A stretch of 64,000 bases of DNA from Mesomycoplasma hyopneumoniae J (lineage in GTDB: Bacteria; Bacillota_I; Bacilli_A; Mycoplasmatales; Metamycoplasmataceae), in contig NC_007295.1 of assembly GCF_000008205.1 (NCBI RefSeq), positions 496,001 to 560,000 of the forward strand, read 5' to 3'. Under the pieces are notes generated by a model. That model searched no databases. It saw only the letters and a program-made list of their open reading frames with translations, and was not told the origin of the DNA. This document shows, one piece after another, positions 1 through 9,046 of this stretch; position 1 is the stretch's first letter, and each line of letters begins with the position of its first letter. A program made the position numbers and the translations under genes.

Positions 1-24
1 TTTATCGAAAAAATCCAAAATTAA
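1..24 (+). CDS. possible C-terminal end of the upstream gene
   Basis: Seven sense codons followed by TAA at 22-24 are open in frame 1 from the window edge. They sit 12 bases before the methyltransferase start. In Bacillus-type gene order holB lies upstream of the yabB-type methyltransferase, so this could be its tail, but seven residues cannot show that. Confidence 0.2.
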   Translation, partial: FIEKIQN

Positions 25-36
25 TCAGTCTTGTTA

Positions 37-807
37 ATGAAAAATAATCTTGAACTGAATAATTTAGGTTATAATGACGATCTAAAAATTTGACAAGATA
101 AAACTAGCTTTAATTATTCAGTTGATACAATTTTGCTCGGAAATTTCCTTACTTTATCAAAAAAAATTAAAAAAGCACTAGAAATTGGCACAAATAATGG
201 CGCTTTGGCAATTTTAGTTGCTCATCGCAAATCTTTGCTTGAAATTGATGCACTCGAAATTAATGAAAACGCTATAAAAATAGCCCAAAAAAATGTTGAA
301 CTAAACAAAAAAGGTTCACAAATCAGGCTTATTCATATGGATTTTAACCATTTTTGACCTTTGCATAATCAAAAACAGTTGCAAAAATATGACCTAATTT
401 TTGCAAATCCGCCTTATTTTAAAATCGGAACTAAAAAATTAAAAAAGGTTAATTCCGATTTTTTAAATGCCATCTATGAATTTAGTCTTAATTTATCACA
501 GTTGATTTCAGGTGCAAGTAAAATTATCCAACAAAAAGGCAAGCTTGCATTAGTCTTGCCAATTGAACGTTTTGTTGATCTAATTGAACTATTAAGAGAA
601 AATCATTTTGAACCCAAAAAAATTCAGTTTATAATGACCCGGGTTGGCTCAAGTCCCAAATTTGCACTGGTTGAATCGGAATTTAAAGGGCAATGAGGGA
701 CAAACTATCTTCATAATCTTTATCTTCACCCGCAAAATAAAAATTTACATATCTATCGTAGAGAAATTCAAAGATTATATGTTGCAAGAAAGGTCAAAGA
801 TGACTAA
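37..807 (+). CDS. tRNA1(Val) (adenine-N6)-methyltransferase-like protein (TrmN6/YabB family)
   Basis: A 256-residue SAM-dependent methyltransferase of the small-domain class. The SAM-binding glycine motif reads LEIGTNNGALAILVA (about residues 48-62), and the adenine-methyltransferase signature NPPYF is at about residues 121-125. The family modifies A37 of tRNA1(Val) or related nucleic-acid adenines; the exact substrate is inferred. TGA codons at 355-357 and 694-696 are read as Trp. The first ATG after an in-frame stop at 22-24 is taken as the start; the upstream ribosome site is weak. The stop overlaps the metS start by 8 bases, so the two genes are probably translationally coupled. This yabB-metS neighbourhood is conserved in Firmicutes-type genomes. 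Confidence 0.8.
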
Positions 808-2341
808 AAAATGTTATATCACAACTCCAATTTATTATGCTAGCGGGAGACTCCATATTGGGCATCTTTATACAACAGTGCTTGCATGAGTAATTAGAAA
901 TTTTAAAAAAATGTCCGGATTTGAGGCTAGATTGTTTACTGGTTCTGATGAACATGGTCAAAAAATTTCTCAACTAGCTGCAAAAGCAAATCTTGAACCC
1001 CAGGAATTTGTTGATAAAAATGTCGAAAATTTCAAATTTTTATGAGAAAAATTTGAAATTGACTATGATTATTTTCAAAGAACAACAAATTTAAATCATA
1101 AAAATTTTATCAAAAAAATTTTTCTAAAAATGTATGAAGATAATCATATTTTCAATGGTGAATACCAAGGGCTTTATTCGATAAGTGATGAGGAATTTCT
1201 CAGTCAAAGTCAAGCTGTTTATCAAAATGGAAGCTATTTTCACCCCGTTAGTGGGGCAAAAATGGAATTAATAAGTGAGAAATCCTACTTTTTTCCGATC
1301 AAAAAATTCCAAAAATGACTAGAGGATTTTCTTTTGGAAAATCCCAAATTCATTTTTGATTCAAAAATCGCAAATGAATTAAGGCAGAATTTTTTACAAA
1401 AGGGACTTGAAGACTTATCAGTGACAAGAAAAAATCTAAAATGAGGTATTTTTCTTGATCAAAAATTTGAAAATCAGACAATTTATGTTTGACTTGATGC
1501 ACTTTTTAGTTATTTATCAGTTTTTAAAGACCAAATTGATTTAGAAAATCCTAAGAAATCAAATTTTTGAACTGATTCTGCCCAAATTATTCAAGTAGTT
1601 GGCAAAGAAATTGCCCGTTTTCACTGTATTTATTGGCCAATTTTTCTAAAATCGCTCAATTTTCCCCTTCCAAGCATAATTTTAACTCACGGTTGACTAA
1701 TCACCCCTGAGGGAAAAATGTCAAAATCAAAAGGAAATGTGATAAATCCACTTGATTTGCTAAAAAAATTTGATCCAGAAATTATTAAATTTTATTTTGT
1801 CAGCCAAATAAACACTAAAAATGATAGTGTTTTTGATGAAAATTTATTAGAAAATTTTTATAATTCTTTTTTTGTAAATACTTTTGGTAATTTAATAAGT
1901 AGAACAATTGCCTTGATAGTGAAAAAATTTGATCAGCCTTTATTATTTGAAATTGCGGATCTTGATTGAACAGATATTAGTTTTTATGAGAAAATCCTGC
2001 TTAGTTTAGATGAATTTTGCGATAACTTTGATCAACTAGAAATTGAAAAAGCATTTAAAACAGTAATTGAATTAACAAAAAATTTAAACGGCTTTTTTGA
2101 TATTAAACAACTTTGAAATCAAAAAAATTTAAAAAAACTGGCCCAAGGTTTAATTTTGGTTCTCAATGGAATTTATGCTATAACTGTTTTTTTAAGCATC
2201 GCAATGCCTAAAAAAACTAACGAAATTCTTGAATTTCTTGGAATTAACGAGAAAAACTTTCTACTTATTACTAAATTAGATAAATTTGATAAAATTAATT
2301 TCAAAAAATTAGAAAAACCATTTTTTCCACGAAAAAATTAA
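800..2341 (+). CDS. metS: methionyl-tRNA synthetase
   Basis: Class I aminoacyl-tRNA synthetase that charges tRNA-Met in the cytoplasm. 513 residues. The HIGH signature is at residues 19-22 (context ASGRLHIGH) and KMSKS at about 306-310 (context EGKMSKSKGN). The length fits compact Mollicute MetRS without the C-terminal dimerisation domain seen in many bacteria. Several TGA codons (for example in LAWVIRN, FLWEKF) are read as Trp. The start ATG overlaps the end of the methyltransferase gene. The 3' end overlaps the convergent membrane-protein gene by 4 bases. Confidence 0.95.
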
Positions 2342-3213
2342 TAACCTAAAATTCAACGATAATTATGTTTTTTGTTTAAATATTGGACTAGAGGAACCAA
2401 ACGGATTAAAATTAGGGCATAAATTGGGAAGGAAACAGTTGATTTTAAAATAATTGGCGTTAGATAAAAGAAAAAATAATCCTGAACCAGACGGTCTTTT
2501 CCTTTCCTGTTAAAAAACCGATTATAATATTTTATAAAAGCAAAAGGATGTCAGAGTCAGCGGAAAATTAAAAAACAAAAACCAAGAACAAAAAGTGTTA
2601 TCAGAGCTATTTTTAACTTTTTTGTTCGTTTTTTTCAATAAAAAATCAACAAAAAAGTTGAGAAAGTAAGCAGAATTGATCCAAAAACTGCAATTAAAAT
2701 TAGAACTAATTTTTTGCTAAAGACATTTTTTCAGTCTTTTGCTACTTTTTTTATTACTTGTTCTTCACTAAAAAAGTAATAAAAAAAGACGAAAATGACA
2801 ATTATATATGTTCCAATAAGCAAAAATATTAAAAAAATATCTTTTTTTGTAACTAAACTAAAAATTAAAGACGAAATTATTGCCACTAAAATTGGAATAA
2901 TTCCATATTCAGGGGTTCAAAAAATAACTCGACTTGTTAGTAATAATTTACCAAAATCAAAACTAAAAGCAACAATTATTCCCTTAAATCAATGTAAAAG
3001 TATACCGATTAGAACATAAAATGGTAATTCAAAAGCGATATTAAAACGAGTTGGAACAGTAGTTTTGAATAAAAAAGAAACAATTAAGAACACTGCCATT
3101 AAAAAACCAGATATTACTAATTCAAAACTCGAAAAACGAAAAATCAAACGGTTTTTGTAAAAGAAATTTTTAATTTTTTTTACAAAATTACTTAAAAACA
3201 GTGTCATAATCAC
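2338..3213 (-). CDS. multi-pass membrane protein, possibly an ECF-transporter S component
   Basis: 291 residues, open from ATG 3211-3213 to TAA 2338-2340 with TGA as Trp. At least six hydrophobic segments are visible, beginning after a basic N-terminus (FVKKIKNFFYKNR). The stretch LHWFKGIIVAFSFDFGKLL followed by a Phe-Trp-Thr-Pro-Glu-Tyr motif and another membrane segment resembles the loop-helix arrangement of energy-coupling-factor substrate-binding subunits, which is inference only. No ECF ATPase gene is nearby. It is convergent with metS, overlapping it by 4 bases. I do not recognise the family with certainty. Confidence 0.6.
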
Positions 3214-3288
3214 AAATTATAGCAAAAAATGGACAAAAAATTTGAAAAAATAACCAAGTAAATAAATTTTTTTTTAAAAAAATTACTT

Positions 3289-3333
3289 AAAATATTGCAT
3301 ATTTTTGAAAATTTCTAAATTAGGCAATATTTT
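3289..3333. repeat. inverted repeat between membrane-protein gene and rnc
   Basis: Perfect 10-bp arms AAAATATTGC (3289-3298) and GCAATATTTT (3324-3333) enclose 25 bases. It lies downstream of rnc on the minus strand and could act as its terminator, though the loop is long. The remainder of 3214-3413 is AT-rich with nothing else recognisable. Confidence 0.35.
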
Positions 3334-3413
3334 AATTTTTATTGTTACTAATATCAATCAAAAACTAAAAAATTAATGAATTTATTTTTAAAATTTATTT
3401 TTAAAAACTAATT

Positions 3414-4097
3414 TTACTTTTCCTCAGTCTCTGCAAAAATATTTAAGGCGTTAGTAGCAGCGGCAAATTCTGCTTCCTTTATCGATCTGCCATATCCAAT
3501 TCCGTACTTTTTTTTCTCCCAAATAAGATCAACGCGGAAAGTTCCATCAACTAATTTTGTGTGTAGGTAGTGGATCTTGTTTGAGGTTGAAAAAGTTTGA
3601 ATTTTTTCCTGAAAAATTGACTTTGGGTCTTTATACTGTTTTTCAGTATCAAAATTTACATCTTTATATAAATACTCAGACAAGAATTCGTTTAATTTCT
3701 CAAAACCTTGATCTAATAAAATCGCCGCACAAAAAGATTCAAAAATATCGGCTTTTAACTTGTTGTTTTCACGAATTTCACTAGCACCTCTACCAAGCAA
3801 GACATAATTCATTAGCCCAACTTTTTTTGTTGCATTTGCTAAACTCGAAGTTGATGTAAGTAAGGATCGAATTTGGGTTGAATTTCCCTCATTTTTATAA
3901 AAATTATCATAAATCACCTTTGAAACCGCATAATTAATTACCGAATCACCAAGAAACTCAAGCATTTCATAATGTGGTTTATCAGGATTAATAAAATTAT
4001 AACTTTTATGAGTTAGCGCTTGAATGTAAATCTGTTTTGAATTTGGGATTATTTTTAATTTTTTTAAAAGTTCAAGAATTTTATCTTCAATTTCCAT
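3414..4097 (-). CDS. rnc: ribonuclease III
   Basis: 227 residues, the usual length. Double-strand-specific endoribonuclease that processes rRNA precursors and structured mRNAs. The family signature is YEMLEFLGDSV (residues 43-53), with acidic metal ligands in the ELLEFLGD-type helix. A C-terminal double-stranded-RNA-binding domain starts at about residue 157 (KDPKSIFQEKIQ) and ends with the Ala-rich helix EAEFAAATNALN. AAGGAG lies 6 bases before the ATG. Minus strand, 65 bases downstream of a lipoprotein gene with which it may be co-transcribed. Confidence 0.95.
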   Translation of the reverse strand: MEIEDKILELLKKLKIIPNSKQIYIQALTHKSYNFINPDKPHYEMLEFLGDSVINYAVSKVIYDNFYKNEGNSTQIRSLLTSTSSLANATKKVGLMNYVLLGRGASEIRENNKLKADIFESFCAAILLDQGFEKLNEFLSEYLYKDVNFDTEKQYKDPKSIFQEKIQTFSTSNKIHYLHTKLVDGTFRVDLIWEKKKYGIGYGRSIKEAEFAAATNALNIFAETEEK

Positions 4098-4161
4098 TTA
4101 TCTCCTTATTTTTTATAGAAAATTTTAAAAATTTTTGTCTAAATAATATTTTAAAATTAAA

Positions 4162-4689
4162 TTAATCGGCAAGAAAATTTATTTTAAAACTTTGTTGCCC
4201 AATTATATGTGGCTGACTTGAGTGAAAATGACCAAATTCAAGCTCAAGTTCTAATTTTTTATTTTGGTCATCAAATTGATGGGCCATTTTTATAAAACTT
4301 ACTTGTTGGGCAGGAAGATTATCAGGTAAAGGAATTTTTGCAACAGGTATAAAATTGAGAATTTTTAATTTTACTAACTTTTTGATTACAATGTAAGTTA
4401 TTTCACCTTCATCTAAACAGGTTCTTGCATTATTAGCACAAGCGAAAGGAAATTCGGTATTATTTTGTGACTTAATCTCATTAAAAAAATTGCTAAATTT
4501 ATTTTTAAATTTATTATATGAATAATTTTGACTAGTCAATTCAAGACGATATAGATCTTTTTTGAATTTATCATCTGGTTGAAATGATGGTATAGAATTA
4601 GGCTGGCTAAATTCAATTTTAACACTATTTCCCCCACAAGAAACCAAAAAATTAACAACTAAAACATAGGAAAATAGTCATTTTTTCAT
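4162..4689 (-). CDS. small lipoprotein of unknown function
   Basis: 175 residues from ATG 4687-4689. An earlier internal Met would cut off the signal peptide. The N-terminus is a short basic/Trp stretch, a hydrophobic core and the lipobox FLVSC, with the lipidated Cys at residue 18, so it is expected on the outer membrane face. The mature part is hydrophilic and contains a Cys pair in CANNARTCLD that could form a disulfide or bind metal. AGAAGGAA precedes the start. Transcribed divergently from the DUF31 protease at 4878, with 188 bases between the starts. I do not recognise the family. Confidence 0.7.
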
Positions 4690-4738
4690 TAAATTCCTTC
4701 TACAAATTCAGACAATTAAATGTCTAAGTTATTTTAAA

Positions 4739-4744
4739 ATTATA
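4739..4744 (-). promoter_or_regulatory. -10 box of lipoprotein gene
   Basis: TATAAT on the minus strand with an upstream TGA (extended -10), 50 bases before the lipoprotein ATG. Confidence 0.5.
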
Positions 4745-4828
4745 TCATAAAAAGTTTATTAATGATTAACATTTAAATTTAATTAATAATTTCTTTAGCG
4801 GATTTCTTAACTTTTTTCCATTTTTTTA

Positions 4829-4834
4829 TATAAT
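4829..4834 (+). promoter_or_regulatory. -10 box of DUF31 protease gene
   Basis: TATAAT 44 bases before the ATG at 4878. The gene also has a strong ribosome site, GAGGAGG, just upstream of the start. Confidence 0.5.
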
Positions 4835-4877
4835 TATTTAGATACTTAAATTTATTGCCTGTTATTGAGGAGGCTAA

Positions 4878-6551
4878 ATGACAAAAAGGAAAAAAATTTT
4901 ACTTTCATTATCTGCAATTTTTCCAATTAGCCTTGCTATTGGCGGTTATTTTATTTATAGTTATTTTTCTCGGGCTTGATTAAATAAAAATTTTAGTGGT
5001 CTTGAGCTACTTCTAAATGATAAATCCATAAAAGAAAAAAGTCAAAAAAAAATTAATAAAATTGATACAAATAGCATAAGTAATTTTTTAGAATTTAATA
5101 GTTATGCTACTTTTGCAAATCAAGAAAATGATGATTTAAATATGGAATTAGGTCAGAAGGAAGCTTTTTTTAGTATGCTTTCTGATTTTGACCTTGAAAA
5201 AATTAAGAAAAATCACATAATTTTTCCCGAAGAATATAAGATGTTTAATTTTAATACTGATAATAATTTTGTCACAAAAGAAAATGAGAAAAAATTTCTT
5301 GGCTCTGAAAATGATGATTTGTTAGTCTATGATCTAAATTATCCAAAAATTAATGAGCTAATTGAGGAAAAAGAACCATTTAAATCTGATATTTTGAATC
5401 AAAAATTTACACTTTTTGATTCAAAAAGCAGAAACCAAATTTTTCAGCTTGATAAAATTGGTGTTTATTCTCAACCACTTAAATCAAATAAATACGATTC
5501 AATTTACCAAAAAAATATTAAATTTCGCACTGCAACGGCAACGATTTTAGATGCTAGTAACGGCAAAGCATTATTGATCACAAATAATCATGTAATAAAA
5601 CCAAGCGAATATAGTTATAAAGATGCAAATTTTCAAATAAATTCGCAAAATTTAAGATTTTGAAATAAATTAGGCGGTAATTTTATCGAGTGATATGAAA
5701 ATGGCAAGATTTATCATCTTGATAGGGATAACACCGCTTTTCTTTTTTATTTAAAAGAGGTTTTTGAGAATAAAGTCACAAAGTTTGATCAAGGAAAAGT
5801 TTTAGAGTTTCTTATTGATTTTTATAATAAATATTTCTTAATTCCTACTGATTTTGATAATAAAAAATTCGATGTTGGCATATTTTATTTTAAATATCAA
5901 CAATTTATTGAAGACTTAAAAAATCTTGCAAAATTTTATAATGAAAAAAGGGAGGAAATACTTACCAGAATTCAACAAAATAACAAAATTAACCATAATA
6001 GCAGCGAGAGCAAAAACACAATTGAGTCCAAATTTAATGATTTTTTAGGCTCATATCAAGGATTTATTAATTTCTGGGAAAAAATGCAGAACGCTCCTGC
6101 TGTAAAAATATCACCAAAAATTTGAAAAAAAGGAGATTTTAGTTACGATCTCAATCTTTCCTTGTTCTGACCAAAGTCAAAAGCGATGAAAAACAACTTT
6201 AAAGGGGTTTATGCCACTAACCCACAAGAAAATTTTTCTCGACTCTCCTTATATTTTTATACAAACAACGGCCGCGGAGCCTCAGGTTCTGGTGTTTTTA
6301 ACAAGGATGGCGAACTACAATTTATTAATGCATTTGGCTTAATTGATAATTTTTATACGGATGATTCGAAAATTGAAAAAAATTATTACGATAAATTAAA
6401 TACCAATATTTCATTATCAGGTGGGATCCCCCTGGTTACCGAAGAATATAATTTAGCTGAATCGATCAAACAATTTTATCCATCAAACCAAAAGAGTGGC
6501 TTTAAATACCTTGCCAATGAAAATGTTAAAGTTATAAAAGTTTTAAAATAA
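4878..6551 (+). CDS. DUF31 trypsin-like serine protease (Mycoplasma Ig-protease type)
   Basis: 557 residues. An N-terminal membrane anchor (about residues 7-30) lacks a lipobox, so the protein is probably tethered outside the cell. A presumptive catalytic triad is visible: His238 in ITNNHVI, Asp332 in FDVGIFYF, and Ser469 in GRGASGSGVF, the arrangement expected for DUF31 proteases. In M. mycoides a member of this family (MIP) cleaves immunoglobulin heavy chains captured by its partner MIB. Here no MIB gene is adjacent; the MIB-like gene lies 28 kb away beside a second DUF31 gene. Substrate is therefore inferred. GAGGAGG precedes the ATG. Several TGA codons (for example 5661-5663) are read as Trp. 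Confidence 0.85.
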
Positions 6552-6594
6552 AAAACTCGTAAGTTTCAAAATTAATAAAATTTACGAGTTTTTT
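6551..6594. terminator. bidirectional intrinsic terminator
   Basis: Stem AACTCGTAA (6554-6562) / TTACGAGTT (6582-6590), extended by flanking A/T pairs, followed by a T tract on each strand. It serves the DUF31 gene on the plus strand and the candidate small RNA on the minus strand. Confidence 0.8.
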
Positions 6595-6708
6595 ATTTTT
6601 CATACCGGCGCACCAGTTGATAGAATTATTATGAGGTGGGAATTTAACCCATATTTCCAAAAATAAATAATATTTAGTTTTTGAAAACTCATAATAAATA
6701 TGAAATCG
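6551..6708 (-). ncRNA. candidate small structured RNA, about 155 nt
   Basis: Not a protein gene by appearance, but it has a complete transcription unit on the minus strand: an extended -10 TGGTATAAT (6715-6723), then foldable sequence, then the intrinsic terminator. In transcript order: ATTATGAG pairs perfectly with CTCATAAT (8 bp) around an internal GGG-loop-CCC hairpin with a 7-base loop; next ACTGG-TGCG-CCGGT, a GC-rich hairpin in an otherwise AT-rich gap; then the terminator. It does not match tmRNA, SRP RNA, RNase P or a tRNA that I can recognise. A minus-strand ORF covers the area but runs through promoter and terminator and looks fortuitous. Confidence 0.5.
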
Positions 6709-6714
6709 AAAAAT

Positions 6715-6723
6715 ATTATACCA
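6715..6723 (-). promoter_or_regulatory. extended -10 promoter of candidate small RNA
   Basis: TGGTATAAT on the minus strand, the same extended -10 form used by the transposase and the DUF31 gene at 42972. A 31-base A run (minus strand) begins 22 bases upstream of the hexamer and occupies the -35/UP-element area. Confidence 0.5.
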
Positions 6724-6740
6724 CAAAATTATTTGGTTAA

Positions 6741-6775
<35 letters not shown>

Positions 6776-7004
6776 TTATCTATGTTAAGGCTATAAAAAG
6801 GATAAAAAAATTATTTTACAACAAAAAAAGTTTAATTTTCTAAAAATTTAAATTTTTTTATTAGAAATAACAAATTTTTTTACGAACATAAGATTAAATT
6901 TTAAAAATTTAGAAAATTTTATAATTCTTGTATTTTTGATAGAAAATGTTTTAATTTTAACTTATTTTTATTTTAATTATAGTAAAAAAACCTAAATTTT
7001 ATGA

Positions 7005-7010
7005 TATAAT
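7005..7010 (+). promoter_or_regulatory. -10 box of asnS
   Basis: TGATATAAT ends at 7010, 33 bases before the asnS ATG. Confidence 0.6.
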
Positions 7011-7043
7011 AAAAGAGTTTTTATAATAATATGGGGTGAAAAT

Positions 7044-8393
7044 ATGTTCCAAACTATTAACGAAATTTCCATTCATCCTGAATTATATAACCAAAAAAAG
7101 GTTCTAATTCAGGGCTGGATAACTAACATTCGCGGGAATTTAAAAATTATATTTGTTGAATTAAATGATGGTTCTTCATTTAAAAATTTACAATGTGTAT
7201 TAAAAAAAGAGTTTATTGACTTTGATAAAATAGAAAATTTAGCCCTCGGTGTTGCAGTTGAAATTTCCGGAATTTTTTCAAATACACCTGAACGTCAACA
7301 ATTTGGCGAAGTTTTAGTTGAGACTTTGGAAATTAAAGGTAATAATTATAACACAAATTTTCCGATTCAAAATCAGGAAATTTCCCTTGAGGTTCTCCGC
7401 CAAATGCCTCACTTTCGCCATCGAAGTCGTTTATTTCGTGTTATTATGAAACTAAGATCAGCGCTATTTTTTGAAATTCATAAATTTTTTCGCAGGCAAG
7501 GATTTATTAATTTTTCAGCCCCAATTCTAACCTCAAATGATGGCGAAGGAGCTGGTGAAGTTTTTATCGTTGATGATGAAAATAAAGATTTTTTTAATAA
7601 AAAAACGACCTTAGGTGTAACCGGACAACTTCATGCTGAAGCTTATGCTCTTGGTTTTAAAAAAGTTTATACATTTGCCCCAACATTTCGGGCTGAGCGT
7701 TCAAATACGAGAAGGCATGCTGCCGAATTTTGGATGATTGAACCCGAAGTGGCCTTTTTTACTTTAGAACAAATTATCGAATTAGCAGTTAAATTACTTC
7801 AAAAAGTAATAAAATCAGTAATAATTCGCAACAAAGATGAGTTTATTTTTCTAGAAAAAGCCGGGGATAAAAATCTCCGAAAGCGTTTGCTTCAATTTTG
7901 TGATTCTCAAGTTACTCAAATAAGTTATGAAAAGGCGATTGAATTGCTTTTAGAACATCAAGAAAAATTTGAGGAAAAAGATTTATTTTTTGGCTGTGAT
8001 CTAAAAACCGAACATGAACGGTTTTTAACCGAAGAAATTTTTCATATGCCTGTTGTAATTATAAATTATCCTAAAAATTTAAAAGCTTTTTATATGCATC
8101 AAAACGAAGATGGTCAAACTGTAGCAGCCTTTGATTTATTGGTTCCGGGAATTGGGGAGTTAATTGGGGGCTCACAACGCGAAGTTCGCTATGAAAAATT
8201 ATTAGCGCGGATGAGTGAATTGAATATGAATATTGAAGAATTTCAGTGATATTTAGATCTTAGAAAGTATGGTAATCCTGGATCAAGTGGTTTTGGGCTT
8301 GGTTTTGAACGACTTTTAATGTATATTACTGGAATTGAAAATATTCGTGATGTAATTCCCTTTCCCCGGACAAGTAAAAATATTCTAATGTAA
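7044..8393 (+). CDS. asnS: asparaginyl-tRNA synthetase
   Basis: 449 residues, class II synthetase. The N-terminal OB-fold anticodon-binding domain covers about residues 1-100 ([13 protein letters not shown]). The motif 2 region contains [19 protein letters not shown], and motif 3 is [15 protein letters not shown] near residue 425. The ERSNTRRH context and the absence of an Asp-specific insertion favour Asn over Asp specificity. One TGA (8247-8249) is read as Trp, so the gene runs to TAA 8391-8393. It appears to head a run RDD protein-helicase-unknown with gaps of at most 13 bases. Confidence 0.95.
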
Positions 8394-8406
8394 AACAGGG
8401 AGAAAA

Positions 8407-9045
8407 TTGAATAATTCTGAAAAAGCACAGTTTTGACGTCGCTTTCTAGCTGGCTTAATTGATTTTATCCTGCTTTTTGCTTTGTTTTTATTATTTTTTT
8501 ATTTATTTTTGATTCTAACAAACTGAGCAAAAATAAAATTTTACCTCTGAATTATAACAGTTTTTTTTCTAACTTTTACTTATCGAATTTTTATGGTAAG
8601 TTTTTCTTTACAAACTTTAGGTCAATTTTTAACTAATACAAAAATATATTTTCTTAGAGAAAATCTTAATTTTAAAGCAAAAATTTTAGTTTTACTAAAA
8701 AAGGAAATATTTTTAAGTCTTAACTGAATTTTAACTATATTTATTACTAGTTTATTAGTTGATTTAAGTTTTGGTCTTAATTTTAATTTTTTTGAAAATT
8801 TTATCAGTCAAAGTCAAAAACTAAATTTATTCCAACAAATTAGTCTTAGTTTTCCGGCCTTATTAGCAAAAGTTAACTTTTTTTTCTTAATCATTAATAA
8901 TTTATCAATTTTTAGTAGGCATAAAACAACAATTATTGACCGTTATTCAAATACCGAAATTCATCTTAAAAAATCAGGTCTAGCCAATAATTTTTTAAAT
9001 GCAATTCCGGCGAATTTTATCCCGGTTGATTGGAAAGGTAACTAA
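8407..9045 (+). CDS. RDD-family membrane protein
   Basis: 212 residues. The best start is TTG 8407-8409, preceded by AGGGAGAAAA; no ATG occurs at the N-terminus. The first membrane segment carries the RDD pattern, WRRFLAGLIDFILLF (Arg-Arg then Asp). Further hydrophobic segments follow at about residues 38-60, 105-130 and 150-170. The RDD family is loosely linked to ion or small-molecule transport; the role here is unknown. It follows asnS by 13 bases and its stop lies one base before the helicase ATG, so it is very likely co-transcribed. TGA is read as Trp four times. Confidence 0.8.
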
Positions 9046-9046
9046 A

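Noticed and set aside
6610..6700. tRNA-like folding in the small-RNA candidate (GGG-TTAAATT-CCC resembles a T arm)
   Set aside because: No anticodon arm, no D arm, the T-loop lacks TTC, and the closing stem is 8 bp without a discriminator/CCA context.
6532..6726. 64-codon minus-strand ORF upstream of asnS
   Set aside because: It begins at the promoter of the candidate small RNA and reads through its terminator, has no ribosome site and a composition typical of random AT-rich sequence.
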